Assembly (NCBI GenBank): GCA_016875225.1
Contig: VGRW01000010.1
Span: 1-64,000, forward strand
DNA length: 64,000 nt
Source: Deltaproteobacteria bacterium
Lineage (GTDB): Bacteria > Myxococcota_A > UBA9160 > SZUA-336
Reading direction: 5' to 3'
In this document: one piece after another, positions 9,919 through 18,040 of the stretch
Layout: each line of letters starts with the position of its first letter
Numbering within the stretch: position 1 is the first letter of the stretch
Program-made: the position numbers and the translations under genes
The notes under the pieces: generated by a model
What the model was told of the DNA's origin: nothing
Database searches by the model: none
Seen by the model: the letters and a program-made list of their open reading frames with translations, nothing else

Positions 9919-10380
9919 CTACTCCAGCCCGTCGATGATGCGCCGCGCGGCTTCGAAATCGAGATTCTCGTGGTACGTGCCGTCGACGCTCATCATCGGC
10001 GCGGTTCCGCAGGAGCCCAGACACTCCTCGTGGCAGATCGTGACCCGACCGTCCGCGGTCGTTCCGCCGCCGTGCACGCCCAGGTGCGCCTCGAGCTGCC
10101 TCAGCAGAGTGCGCGAGCCGCGCAGGCTGCAGGGCAGGTTCGTGCACACGTAGACGTGATGACGACCCTGCGGCTCGGTGTAGAACATGTTGTAGAAGGA
10201 CAGCACCTCCAGGACCTGGATCGGCTGCAGCTCGAAGAGCGCCGCGAGCTCGCGCGTGCCTTCGGCGTCGACGTGCCCCTTCTCTCGCTGCAACAGGTAG
10301 ATCGCGGGAAGCAGCGCGCCGCGCTTCTGCGGATAGCGCTCGAAGAGCGACTCGATCTCGGCGCGGGTCTCGGCCTTCAT
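9919..10380 (-). CDS. nuoE: NADH-quinone oxidoreductase subunit E
   Basis: A 153-residue thioredoxin-fold subunit of the NADH dehydrogenase module, carrying the off-path [2Fe-2S] cluster. The four ligands are Cys79 and Cys84 (CTNLPC) and Cys120 and Cys124 (CLGSC). It overlaps nothing: three bases separate it from nuoF and four from nuoA. NuoB, C and D, which normally lie between nuoA and nuoE, are missing. Confidence 0.96.
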   Translation of the reverse strand: MKAETRAEIESLFERYPQKRGALLPAIYLLQREKGHVDAEGTRELAALFELQPIQVLEVLSFYNMFYTEPQGRHHVYVCTNLPCSLRGSRTLLRQLEAHLGVHGGGTTADGRVTICHEECLGSCGTAPMMSVDGTYHENLDFEAARRIIDGLE

Positions 10381-10384
10381 CTCG

Positions 10385-10738
10385 CTAGTCCCACTCGAGG
10401 CCGCCGCGCAGCCACTCGTAGGCGAGCCCGACCACCAGGATTGCGAGGAACGGCGTCATCACCGCGAGCCCGTACCAGCCCAGATCCTTGAACACCACCG
10501 CCCACGGAAACAGGAACACCAGCTCGACGTCGAAGATGATGAAAGAGACGGCCACCATGTAGAACTTCACGCTGAAGCGCTGGTTCGGTGACACGAGCTG
10601 GTGTTCACCGCACTCGAACGGCTCCTGCTTCTCCGCGAAGACGAGCTTCGGTCCCAGCAGCGTCGTCGCTGCCAGGAACCCGATCACGGCCAGCGAGCCG
10701 AGCAGGGCGAAGAGCCCGAGACCGGCGTATTCCCCCAT
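10385..10738 (-). CDS. nuoA: NADH-quinone oxidoreductase subunit A
   Basis: A 117-residue, three-helix membrane subunit (ND3 family) of complex I, first gene of the operon. The conserved loop EPFECG is at about 39-44 and the second helix carries FYMVAVSFIIFDVELVFLFP. I chose the ATG at 10738, preceded by a G-rich ribosome-binding stretch (GGGGGG about four bases upstream), because it gives the family length. A TTG further upstream would add 23 non-conserved residues. Confidence 0.95.
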   Translation of the reverse strand: MGEYAGLGLFALLGSLAVIGFLAATTLLGPKLVFAEKQEPFECGEHQLVSPNQRFSVKFYMVAVSFIIFDVELVFLFPWAVVFKDLGWYGLAVMTPFLAILVVGLAYEWLRGGLEWD

Positions 10739-10806
10739 CGGACCCCCCGAGACTCCCCCGCGAATTCCCTCGAAACTACCCGAATTTCCTGGTAAAAGGC
10801 GGCGCA

Positions 10807-10835
10807 AGCGTAGAAGGCGGCCCGCGCACTGTCAA
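10807..10835 (-). promoter_or_regulatory. Promoter of the nuo operon
   Basis: Reading leftwards there is a consensus -35 TTGACA (10835-10830), a 17-base spacer and a -10-like TACGCT (10812-10807). The predicted start near 10800 leaves a leader of about 60 bases before nuoA, which has a G-rich ribosome-binding site. The best sigma70-like promoter seen in the window. Confidence 0.6.
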
Positions 10836-10858
10836 CCGGATGAAGGCGCGTCTATGCT
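10829..10858 (+). promoter_or_regulatory. Promoter of gpsA, probably leaderless
   Basis: A -35-like CTGTCA (10829-10834), an 18-base spacer and TATGCT (10853-10858) lie only six bases before the gpsA ATG. Transcription would begin at or next to the start codon. The -35 element is the opposite face of the nuo -35, so the two divergent promoters overlap. No Shine-Dalgarno sequence is visible. Confidence 0.45.
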
Positions 10859-10864
10859 TGGCGA

Positions 10865-11884
10865 ATGAGCGTCGAGAACCCGGTCCGCTGTGCAGTCCTC
10901 GGCGCGGGCAGCTTCGGCACCTGCCTTGCGATCCTGCTCGCCGAGAAAGGTCACCAGGTCGACCTCTGGGCGCGCGACGCCCAGCTGGTCGACGCGATCG
11001 AGAAGGCGCGGCGCAATCCGCGCTACCTGACCGACTTCACGTTGCCTGATGCGATTCGCCCCACTACGTCGCTGTCGCAGGCGCTCGACGACAAGGAGCT
11101 CGTGATCTCGGTCGTGCCGAGCCACGCGGTGCGCGAGGTCTGGGGAAAGGGGCGCGAGCTGGTCCGCCCCGACGCCCTGATCGTCTCCGCGTCGAAGGGA
11201 ATCGAGGTCGGGTCGGGCAAGCTCGTCTCCGAGATCCTGATGGAGACGCTGCCGCGCGAGATGCACGACCGGCTCTGCTTCCTGTCCGGGCCGAGCTTCG
11301 CCAAGGAGATCGCCGAGCGTCGGCCGACCGCGGTTTCGCTGGCGGCGCGAAACGAGACCTACGCGATCGCGGCCCAGACTCTGATCTCGTCGCCGGAGTT
11401 CCGCTGCTACACGACCGGCGACGTGGTCGGCGTGGAGCTCGGCGGGGCGCTGAAGAACGTGATCGCGATCGCGATCGGCGTGGCCGACGGCCTGGAGGCC
11501 GGTCTGAACTCGCGCGCCGCGCTGATCACCCGCGGCCTGGCCGAGATCACCCGGCTCGGTGTGGCGATGGGCGCCAATCCGGTGACCTTTCTCGGTCTCT
11601 CTGGAGTCGGCGACTTGGTGCTCACCTGCACGGGGGATCTGTCGCGAAATCGCCGCGTCGGCCTGGAGATCGGGCGCGGCAAGACCGTCGACGAGGTCCT
11701 CGGCGGACTCACCCAGGTGGCCGAGGGCGTGCGCACCGCGCGCTCCGCCTACGAGCTGGCGCAGAAGCTCGGCGTCGACATGCCGATCACCACCGGGGTG
11801 TACCTGCTGCTCTTCGAGGGCAAGAACCCGGTCGAGGCGGGGATCGAGCTGCGCTCGCGCCAGCTGAAGAGCGAATACGAGTAG
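10865..11884 (+). CDS. gpsA: Glycerol-3-phosphate dehydrogenase [NAD(P)+]
   Basis: A 339-residue cytosolic enzyme that reduces dihydroxyacetone phosphate to sn-glycerol-3-phosphate for phospholipid synthesis. The Rossmann motif GAGSFG is at 13-18. The family signatures SASKGIE, LSGPSFAKE and GGALKNVIAIAIG, with the active-site lysine in the last, are in order, followed by GLSGVGDLVLTC. Length is typical. It heads a four-gene run: its TAG shares its G with the GTG of the downstream lipoprotein gene, and that gene is coupled to two more by ATGA overlaps. Expression likely starts at the leaderless-type promoter just upstream. Confidence 0.96.
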   Translation: MSVENPVRCAVLGAGSFGTCLAILLAEKGHQVDLWARDAQLVDAIEKARRNPRYLTDFTLPDAIRPTTSLSQALDDKELVISVVPSHAVREVWGKGRELVRPDALIVSASKGIEVGSGKLVSEILMETLPREMHDRLCFLSGPSFAKEIAERRPTAVSLAARNETYAIAAQTLISSPEFRCYTTGDVVGVELGGALKNVIAIAIGVADGLEAGLNSRAALITRGLAEITRLGVAMGANPVTFLGLSGVGDLVLTCTGDLSRNRRVGLEIGRGKTVDEVLGGLTQVAEGVRTARSAYELAQKLGVDMPITTGVYLLLFEGKNPVEAGIELRSRQLKSEYE

Positions 11885-12759
11885 TGCGGATGACGACCCG
11901 GCCCGCGCGGCTCTGCCTGGCTCTGCTCGCGCTGGTCGCGCTCGCGGGCTGCGGGCCGAAGTTCGTGCGCGAGCGCGTCTACGACAAGCCGAACATGCGC
12001 GTCGAGCTGCGTCATCAGAAGTCGGGCGACGCGCCGGTCGCGCGCGGCTACTCCCACCCGGTCACGATCGCCGACGTGCGCATCGCGCACATCCTCGCGA
12101 GCCTGTCCTACGAGGACGACGAGGGCAACCGCAAGCCCGCGATCCGCTCGCAGTTCGTCTACGAGCTCGGCGACGCGATCTCGGCCGCGCTCGCGAAGGC
12201 CGGGCCGGACGACGAGGTCGCCGCCGCGGTCTTCCCCGAGGACCGCAGGCTGCAGATCTTCACCGACACGCGCGTCACCGCGTTCCGCCTCTTCGTGCAG
12301 GGCGAGCAGATGCGCGTCGAGTTCTACGCGCTCGAGCAGGCGCTGGAGCCCGACGCGCGGCGCGCCGGCCCGCGCGAGTACGAGATCCCGACCGCGCTGC
12401 CGACACTGGAGCCGCGCTTCAAGCTCAGCATCGGACAGGCGCAGCGGAAGCTCGGCCCGCGCGGGATCGAGGTCGCCTGGCGCGACGCGTACTTCCGAAG
12501 ACCGGTGAGCCTGTCGTTCCGCCAGGGAGAGGCGCGGCGCCGCACGGTGCTGATGGAGCTTCCGCCGGAGGCGGATCCCGCCGCGTCGCCCGACGCGCCG
12601 CTCCCGGGGAATCTGTCCGACGCGCAGCTGCGCGCCCTGGACGAGCTCGACTCCAGCCGCCGCAGCGGGCTGATCACCGAGTCCGAATACCAGCGCCGCC
12701 GCAAGCTCGTGCTCGAGAACGCGCTCGACGAGGCCGGCTACGGAAGCCAGCCGAGATGA
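11884..12759 (+). CDS. Lipoprotein with SHOCT-like C-terminal segment
   Basis: A 291-residue protein I do not recognise by name. It begins with a bacterial lipoprotein signal: a basic start, a hydrophobic run and the lipobox LAGC with Cys23, so it is probably membrane-anchored in the envelope. The middle is a mixed alpha/beta domain with no motif I can assign. The last 50 residues (LRALDELDSSRRSGLITESEY onwards) look like a short helical SHOCT-type module. The start is a GTG overlapping the gpsA stop by one base; an in-frame ATG two codons later is an alternative. Its stop overlaps the next gene as ATGA, so the two are probably co-translated. Confidence 0.8.
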   Translation: MRMTTRPARLCLALLALVALAGCGPKFVRERVYDKPNMRVELRHQKSGDAPVARGYSHPVTIADVRIAHILASLSYEDDEGNRKPAIRSQFVYELGDAISAALAKAGPDDEVAAAVFPEDRRLQIFTDTRVTAFRLFVQGEQMRVEFYALEQALEPDARRAGPREYEIPTALPTLEPRFKLSIGQAQRKLGPRGIEVAWRDAYFRRPVSLSFRQGEARRRTVLMELPPEADPAASPDAPLPGNLSDAQLRALDELDSSRRSGLITESEYQRRRKLVLENALDEAGYGSQPR

Positions 12760-13679
12760 GCGAGCGCTTCGACTTCCATACTCATACCGTCGCGTCGGAT
12801 GGAGCGCTCTCACCGACCGAGCTGGTGCGCCGTGCTGCCGCGAATCGCGTCACGGCCTTCGCGCTCACCGATCACGATACGATCGAAGGCATCGCCGAGG
12901 CGCAGCAGGAAGGGCTGCGGCTCGGCGTCGAAGTGATCGCCGGGATCGAGCTCTCCGTGAACGACCGCGACGGCACGCGCTCGCTGCACGTGCTCGGATT
13001 GGGGATCTCGCCCGACGACGAGCGACTGCGCGCACGGCTCGACCTGGCGCGTCATGGCCGGCAGAGCCGCGCGGCGCGAATGGTCGCCCGGCTGCGCGCG
13101 ATCGGGATCGGAATCGAGTACGCGCGCGTGGACGAGATCGCCACCGGCGGCTCGGTCGGCCGGCCACACGTCGCACGCGCGCTGGTCGAGCTCGGAGTCT
13201 GCGCCGACGCGGACGAGGCGTTCGTGAAGTACCTGCGGCGCGGCCGTCCGGGCTACGAGCCGAACGACGCGCTCTCCGCGGACGAGGCGATCGATCTCGT
13301 GCACGGCGCGGGCGGAGTCGCGGTGCTCGCGCACCCGCCGCTCTCGGGCGGCGTGGATCGGCCGGGCGGGATCGAGGCCTTCGTCGAGCGCCTCCTCCCC
13401 GACGGTCTCGACGGTCTCGAGATCTGGCATCCGGGTCACCGGCCGGGTCAGATCAAGCGACTGCGCCGTCTCGCACGCGAGCATCAGCTGCTCGAGACCG
13501 GCGGCAGTGACTTCCACGGCGACGAGCGGCCCGCCATCGAGATAGGCCGGGGACGTGCCGGCGGCCTGCACATCGGCCGCCCCTTCTACGACGCCCTGAT
13601 GGCTCGGCTCGAGACGAGGCGAGGCGCTCGCGAATTGAACTTCCCCGGAGCCGAGAGTAACCTCGGCCGCCCCTCATGA
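12756..13679 (+). CDS. PHP-domain metal-dependent phosphoesterase
   Basis: A 307-residue member of the PHP family, close in layout to the TrpH/RnaseAM (YciV) group, whose characterised member is a 5'-3' exoribonuclease and 3',5'-bisphosphate nucleotidase. Metal-binding motifs are visible: FDFHTH with His8 and His10, LTDHDT at about 37-42, VLAHPP in the middle and GGSDFHGD near the C-terminus. The ATG overlaps the lipoprotein stop (ATGA), and its own stop overlaps the following PLP gene the same way. Substrate cannot be told from sequence. Confidence 0.88.
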   Translation: MSERFDFHTHTVASDGALSPTELVRRAAANRVTAFALTDHDTIEGIAEAQQEGLRLGVEVIAGIELSVNDRDGTRSLHVLGLGISPDDERLRARLDLARHGRQSRAARMVARLRAIGIGIEYARVDEIATGGSVGRPHVARALVELGVCADADEAFVKYLRRGRPGYEPNDALSADEAIDLVHGAGGVAVLAHPPLSGGVDRPGGIEAFVERLLPDGLDGLEIWHPGHRPGQIKRLRRLAREHQLLETGGSDFHGDERPAIEIGRGRAGGLHIGRPFYDALMARLETRRGARELNFPGAESNLGRPS

Positions 13680-14869
13680 GCAGTGAGCGCGACAAGACCG
13701 GGCAGTCCACGCGCGCGGTCCACGCGGGTGAGCGCGGTCCGCGGCCACGCGTCGGCGATTCGATCACGGTTCCGATCGTGCAGAGCGCGACCTACTGGTT
13801 CCGCGACACCCAGGAGGTGATCGCCTACCAGGAAGGCCGGCACGCGAGCTTCGAGTACGGGCGCTACGGCAATCCCACCACGCGCGCGCTCGAGGAGAAG
13901 CTGGCCGGGCTCGAGGGCGGCGAGGACTGCGTCGTCTCGGCGTCGGGGATGAACTCCGTCACGACGCTCCTGCTCGCGCTGATGCCGCAGAACGGCCACC
14001 TCGTGACGACCCACGACTGCTACCGGCGCACGCGTCAATTCATGCAGACGCTGCTGCCGAAGATGGGCATCCGCACCACCGTCGTGGACCCGTCCGACCT
14101 GGCCGGGATCGAGCGCGCGCTCGACGCGGGCGCCACGCTGTTCTTCTCCGAGTCCCCGACCAATCCCTACCTGCGCGTCGTCGACATCCCGCGCGTGGCC
14201 GAGCTGTGTCGCGATCGCGGCGCGATCAGCGTGATCGACTCCACGTTCGCCACGCCGGTGAACCAGCAGGCGCTCTCGTTCGGCGCGGATCTGGTGCTGC
14301 ACTCCGCGACGAAGTACCTCGGCGGGCACAACGACGTGCTCGGGGGCGCGCTGGTCGGACGCGCCGATCTGATCCGGACCATCCGCGACCTGCACGGCGT
14401 GCTCGGCGGCGTGATCGACCCGCACACGTCCTATCTGATCCTGCGCGGCGTCAAGACGTTGGCGCTCCGCGTCGAGCGCGCGAACCGCAATGCGGAAGCC
14501 ATCTCGCGCTTTCTCGAGCAGCACCGCCGGGGGGAGCGCGTCCACTACCCGGGCCTCGAGAGCCACCGCGACCACGCGGTCGCGAAGCGCCTGATGAAGG
14601 GCTTCGGCGGCGTGATCAGCTTCGAGGTGCGCGGGTCGCTGGAGACCGCGTCGAAGTTCATCGACGCGCTGCGCATTCCGTACATCGCGCCGAGCCTGGG
14701 CGGGGTCGAGTCGCTGGTCGAGCAGCCGACGGTGGTGTCGTACTGGGACAAGACGGTGGAGGAACGCGCCGCGCTCGGCATCCGCGACAACCTGGTTCGC
14801 TACTCCTGCGGAGTCGAAGACACCGACGACCTGATCCGCGACATCGAGCAGGCGCTCGACCGCGCTTAG
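13676..14869 (+). CDS. Cys/Met-metabolism PLP-dependent enzyme (cystathionine gamma-synthase type)
   Basis: A 397-residue fold-type I PLP enzyme of the family containing cystathionine gamma-synthase, O-acetylhomoserine sulfhydrylase and the gamma- and beta-lyases. The PLP lysine is Lys213 in HSATKYLGGHND and the cofactor-ring aspartate is Asp188. The substrate-loop motif YGRYGNPTTR lies at 61-70. The C-terminal motif GVESLVEQPT is typical of synthases. Overlap with the PHP gene (ATGA) places it at the end of the gpsA operon. A gamma-synthase role is most likely, but assigning the exact reaction needs phylogeny, so I give no gene symbol. Confidence 0.9.
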   Translation: MSSERDKTGQSTRAVHAGERGPRPRVGDSITVPIVQSATYWFRDTQEVIAYQEGRHASFEYGRYGNPTTRALEEKLAGLEGGEDCVVSASGMNSVTTLLLALMPQNGHLVTTHDCYRRTRQFMQTLLPKMGIRTTVVDPSDLAGIERALDAGATLFFSESPTNPYLRVVDIPRVAELCRDRGAISVIDSTFATPVNQQALSFGADLVLHSATKYLGGHNDVLGGALVGRADLIRTIRDLHGVLGGVIDPHTSYLILRGVKTLALRVERANRNAEAISRFLEQHRRGERVHYPGLESHRDHAVAKRLMKGFGGVISFEVRGSLETASKFIDALRIPYIAPSLGGVESLVEQPTVVSYWDKTVEERAALGIRDNLVRYSCGVEDTDDLIRDIEQALDRA

Positions 14870-14872
14870 GAT

Positions 14873-15394
14873 CTAGAGCAGCACGCCGGTGGAGGCGCGC
14901 TCGAGCGCGAGCAGCCGACGCTTCACGTCGAGTCCGCCCGAGAATCCGCCGAGGCGTCCCTGCGCGGCAATGACGCGGTGGCACGGGACGAGGATCGGCA
15001 CGGGATTGTTCCCGGTCGCGGTACCGACGGCGCGGACCGCGCGCGGCCGACCGGCAGCGTCGGCGATTCCTCCGTAGGTGCGCATCTCGCCGTACGGGAT
15101 CGCCGCGATCTCGCGCCAGACCGAGAGCTGGAATTCGGTTCCGTGCAGATCGAGCGGCACTTCGAATTCGCGACGGCGTCCGCCGAAGTACTCGATCAGC
15201 TCCTGCGAGAGCTTGTCGAGCAGCGGCAGCCAGGGCACGCGCTCGGCATCCGCGAAGGAGCTGCGCAGCCAGCCGGCGAAGCCGGGACCGCTCGAGCGCG
15301 GCAGTCCGATCCGCGCGACACCGGCTTCCGACACCGCCAGACGCAGAGCGCCGATCGGCGTCTCGACCACCGCGGTCGCGAGCTTCACCCCCAT
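14873..15394 (-). CDS. ogt: Methylated-DNA--protein-cysteine S-methyltransferase
   Basis: A 173-residue suicide repair enzyme that removes alkyl groups from O6-alkylguanine and transfers them to its own cysteine. The active-site motif PCHRV sits in a normal context (PILVPCHRVIAAQG), and the helix-turn-helix region with the RAVGTA motif precedes it. I start at the ATG at 15394; a TTG 21 bases further upstream would add seven residues. It converges with the PLP gene, the two stops being three bases apart. Being a free-standing domain without an Ada N-terminus, it is constitutive-type. Confidence 0.93.
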   Translation of the reverse strand: MGVKLATAVVETPIGALRLAVSEAGVARIGLPRSSGPGFAGWLRSSFADAERVPWLPLLDKLSQELIEYFGGRRREFEVPLDLHGTEFQLSVWREIAAIPYGEMRTYGGIADAAGRPRAVRAVGTATGNNPVPILVPCHRVIAAQGRLGGFSGGLDVKRRLLALERASTGVLL

Positions 15395-15457
15395 CGCCGT
15401 CGAGCCTATCACCAACCGCGCGCGCCCCGCAGCTGTATTCGTCGCCCAGAAACAGGC

Positions 15458-15485
15458 CTGGGGGACAGCTCGCGCTGCCCCCCAG
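15458..15485. terminator. Strong GC-rich hairpin between the H1-like gene and ogt
   Basis: A 12-bp stem (CTGGGGGACAGC with GCTGCCCCCCAG, one mismatch) closed by TCGC. It lies 38 bases past the stop of the H1-like gene, reading leftwards. Only a weak T-containing tract follows, so it may be a poor intrinsic terminator or an RNA-stabilising hairpin. Confidence 0.4.
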
Positions 15486-15522
15486 CCTTTACGTCCAACC
15501 TCTGGACCGAGAAACGACTTCG

Positions 15523-15903
15523 CTAGCCGCGGCGGCGCGTGGTGCGACCCGCCTTCTTGCGAGCCGTCGCTCCGCGGCGGGTCGACTTCTTCGCGCGCGC
15601 CGTCGTCTTGCGCGCCGTGCTCCGTCGCCGGGGAGCCGCGCGTCGCGCGGTCTTCTTGCGGCGACCGGCTCCGCCTCGCCGCGCCATCTTCGTGCGGCAG
15701 ACATCGCCCTTCTTGTCGATGAAGTAGAGGAAGCCGTCCTCTCGCTTCACGCCGGCCTTTGCGACTTTCTCGGGCTTGTTGCGCGCCTGGCGTCCACCGC
15801 CGCGCGCCATGGCGACGCGAGAAACGTCACCCTGCTTGTCGAGATAGTAGAGAAAGCCGGCTTCACGCTTCACGCCGACCGTTGCCACTTTGCTTGCTGC
15901 CAT
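15523..15903 (-). CDS. Histone H1-like basic protein with duplicated N-terminal motif
   Basis: A 126-residue, very basic protein. Residues 1-70 contain two copies of a ~25-residue unit with the pattern GVKREx-GFLY[YF][LI]DK[QK]GDV, each followed by MAR and glycines. Residues ~75-126 form a Lys/Arg/Ala/Thr tail rich in RRK, ARK and KKS repeats, like eukaryotic H1 tails and bacterial HU/AlgP-type tails. It is likely to bind nucleic acid and compact or regulate DNA, but this is inference. The ATG at 15903 has a GGGGGG ribosome-binding tract; a GTG four codons upstream is less likely. Its own promoter and a 5' inverted repeat precede it. Confidence 0.78.
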   Translation of the reverse strand: MAASKVATVGVKREAGFLYYLDKQGDVSRVAMARGGGRQARNKPEKVAKAGVKREDGFLYFIDKKGDVCRTKMARRGGAGRRKKTARRAAPRRRSTARKTTARAKKSTRRGATARKKAGRTTRRRG

Positions 15904-15916
15904 CGTTCCCCCCACA

Positions 15917-15934
15917 CGTTCCGGTTACGGAACG
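15917..15934. repeat. Perfect inverted repeat in the H1-like gene leader
   Basis: CGTTCCG, GTTA, CGGAACG: a perfect 7-bp inverted repeat with a 4-base spacer. It lies between the putative transcription start and the ribosome-binding site of the H1-like gene. It could be an operator or an mRNA hairpin close to the 5' end. Confidence 0.5.
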
Positions 15935-15939
15935 GCGCA

Positions 15940-15969
15940 AGGGTATGGAACGAAATCCGAGCTTGTAAA
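15940..15969 (-). promoter_or_regulatory. Putative promoter of the H1-like gene
   Basis: Reading leftwards, TTTACA (15969-15964; five of six match the -35 consensus), an 18-base spacer and TACCCT (15945-15940). The start would fall near 15933, next to the inverted repeat. Confidence 0.4.
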
Positions 15970-16013
15970 GGCCTGAAGGCCGGAATTTGCGCTTTTTCTC
16001 GTCGCTGAGCGCT

Positions 16014-16988
16014 TCACGCGAGGCGGAGATTCCGACGGATTCGAGCGAGTGGCTCGTCGGTGGAGGGCACGAACTCGCGGCCGGTGATGCGCTCGAAGGT
16101 CTCGATGTAGCGGCGCGCCGCTTCGCAGCGCACGTCGTCGGGCAGCGTCGGTGGCGGACCCTCGCCGCGGTACCCCTTTTCGACGAGCCAGCGGCGCACG
16201 TACTCCTTGTCGAGAGACTTCGGATCCTCGCCGCGATCGAACGCCTCGGTGTAGCCGTCGGCGTACCAGTAGCGCGACGAGTCGGGGGTGTGGATCTCGT
16301 CGATCACCACGAGCCGGCCGTCGGAATCCAGACCCAGCTCGTACTTGGTGTCGACGAGGATCAGCCCGCGCGTCGCCGCCCAGGCTTGACCGGCCGCGAA
16401 GAGCGTGGCCGCGATCCGCGCGCCCTCGTCGTAGTGAGCCTCCGAGATCACCCCGGAGGCGATCAGCTCCTCGCGGGACGTGAGCGCGTCGTGCTCGCCG
16501 TGCTCGGCCTTCGTCGTCGGCGTCAGCAGGGCCTCGGGCAGCCGCTGGTGCTTGCGCAGCCCGTCGGGCAGGCGGTGTCCGCAGTAGAGCCGCTCACCCG
16601 CCTCGTATGCGCGCCAGATCGACGTGCTCGACACGCCGGTCAGGTAGCCGCGGTAGACGAACTCGACCGGCAGCGGGCGACACTCCCTGGCGACGGTCAC
16701 GCACGGGTCGGGCACCGAGAGGACGTGGTTGGGCGCGACCGACGCCGTCTTCTCGAACCAGAACTCGGCGATCTGGTTCAGCACCTGCCCCTTGAACGGG
16801 ATCGTGCCGACGACCACGTCGAAGCAGCTGATCCGGTCGCTCGCAACCAGCGTGCGGCGGCCGGCTTCGACGTAGCAGTCGCGGACCTTGCCCTCGATGC
16901 GTCGGCCGAGCCCGACGAAGTCGGTCCGGCCGAGGGTGTGCTTGCACTGCCGGGCCAGAACGACCGGATCGATTCCCATGCGCTTCAT
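16014..16988 (-). CDS. purC: Phosphoribosylaminoimidazole-succinocarboxamide synthase
   Basis: A 324-residue enzyme of purine synthesis that joins CAIR and aspartate using ATP to give SAICAR. It has the GKVRDCY nucleotide-binding motif at about 33-39, [10 protein letters not shown], the GYLTGVS motif, and the acidic signature LVDTKYELG followed by [14 protein letters not shown]. Length is of the longer type (about 300-330 residues) seen in many bacteria and yeast. Its ATG overlaps the gshB stop (ATGA), so the two are co-translated, an unusual pairing of purine and glutathione synthesis. Confidence 0.96.
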   Translation of the reverse strand: MKRMGIDPVVLARQCKHTLGRTDFVGLGRRIEGKVRDCYVEAGRRTLVASDRISCFDVVVGTIPFKGQVLNQIAEFWFEKTASVAPNHVLSVPDPCVTVARECRPLPVEFVYRGYLTGVSSTSIWRAYEAGERLYCGHRLPDGLRKHQRLPEALLTPTTKAEHGEHDALTSREELIASGVISEAHYDEGARIAATLFAAGQAWAATRGLILVDTKYELGLDSDGRLVVIDEIHTPDSSRYWYADGYTEAFDRGEDPKSLDKEYVRRWLVEKGYRGEGPPPTLPDDVRCEAARRYIETFERITGREFVPSTDEPLARIRRNLRLA

Positions 16989-17935
16989 CCCCCGAGAGCG
17001 CGATGACGGCGCTCCACTGCGTCTAGAACCTGCCGCTCCAGCACCACGCCGTCGAGGCGGTTGATCTCCTGGATTCCCGTGGGGCTGGTGACGTTGACCT
17101 CGGTCAGCCAGCGCCCGATCACGTCGATTCCCGCGAAGACGATCCCGAACTCGCGCAGCATCGGTCCGATCCGCGCGCAGATCTCGCGGTCGCGCGGCGT
17201 GAGCGCCGACTTCACCGCCGTTCCGCCGACATGGAAGTTCGCGCGCGTCTCCCAGTGCAGCGGCGTGCGCAGCACCGCACCGACCGGCTCGCCCTCGACC
17301 ACGATGATGCGCTTGTCGCCGTCGCGGATCTCGGGCACGTAGGCCTGCGCGATCTGGAACGTGCTCCCGTGCCGGGTGCCGAGCTCGAGGATGGCCGTGA
17401 CGTTGCGGTCCTCCGCGGTCAGGTGGAAGACACCCTCGCCACCGCAGCCGTCCAGCGGCTTGATCACCATCTCGCCGCCGAGCTTGCGCCGGAACTCGAG
17501 CAGCTCGGGAATGCTCCGGCTCACCAGGCTCTCGGGGCAGAGCTCGGGAAAGCGCAGGATGAACAGCTTCTCGGTCACCTCGCGCAGCCCTCGCGGCGCG
17601 TTCACGACCAGGGTGGTCGGCGGGACGAGGTCGAGTATGTGAGTGACGAAGAAGTAGTTCAGGTCGTACGGCGGGTCCTTGCGCATCCAGACCACGTCGA
17701 ACTCGCCGAGCTCGCCCGCGCCGGGAGCGCCGAGCTCGAACCAGTCGCGACCCTCGCGAACGCGCGTCTCGACCCAGCGCGCGCGCGCCCCGCCGCCGGG
17801 TCCGATCGACAGCTCCGCCACGCCGCAGGTGGCGAGCGCGTGTCCGCGCCGCGACGCCTCGCGCATGAAGGCGACGCTGGTGTCCGCGTCGGGGTTCAAA
17901 CCGGGCACCGGATCGACGATAAAGAGGTGCCGCAT
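16985..17935 (-). CDS. gshB: Glutathione synthase
   Basis: A 316-residue ATP-grasp ligase that adds glycine to gamma-glutamylcysteine. The N-terminal domain begins [10 protein letters not shown]; the ATP-grasp core carries [14 protein letters not shown] and the C-terminal metal- and ATP-binding segment includes [17 protein letters not shown]. Length fits the bacterial GshB family. No Shine-Dalgarno is visible, and the -10-like TAGCAT is only seven bases before the ATG, so the transcript is probably leaderless. No gshA gene is seen in the window. Confidence 0.95.
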   Translation of the reverse strand: MRHLFIVDPVPGLNPDADTSVAFMREASRRGHALATCGVAELSIGPGGGARARWVETRVREGRDWFELGAPGAGELGEFDVVWMRKDPPYDLNYFFVTHILDLVPPTTLVVNAPRGLREVTEKLFILRFPELCPESLVSRSIPELLEFRRKLGGEMVIKPLDGCGGEGVFHLTAEDRNVTAILELGTRHGSTFQIAQAYVPEIRDGDKRIIVVEGEPVGAVLRTPLHWETRANFHVGGTAVKSALTPRDREICARIGPMLREFGIVFAGIDVIGRWLTEVNVTSPTGIQEINRLDGVVLERQVLDAVERRHRALGG

Positions 17936-17942
17936 GCGGCGG

Positions 17943-17972
17943 ATGCTAGGGTGGTCCGTCGCGCACTGTCAA
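17943..17972 (-). promoter_or_regulatory. Promoter of gshB-purC, probably leaderless
   Basis: A perfect -35 TTGACA (17972-17967), an 18-base spacer and TAGCAT (17948-17943) end seven bases before the gshB ATG. The first 13 bases from the -35 (TTGACAGTGCGCG) are identical to those of the nuo promoter. Confidence 0.6.
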
Positions 17973-18040
17973 AGGAACGACCTCTGCGGTAGGTTCGGCT
18001 CCCGGCGCCGCGGCCTTCCGATTCGAATCGAGGAGCGCGC

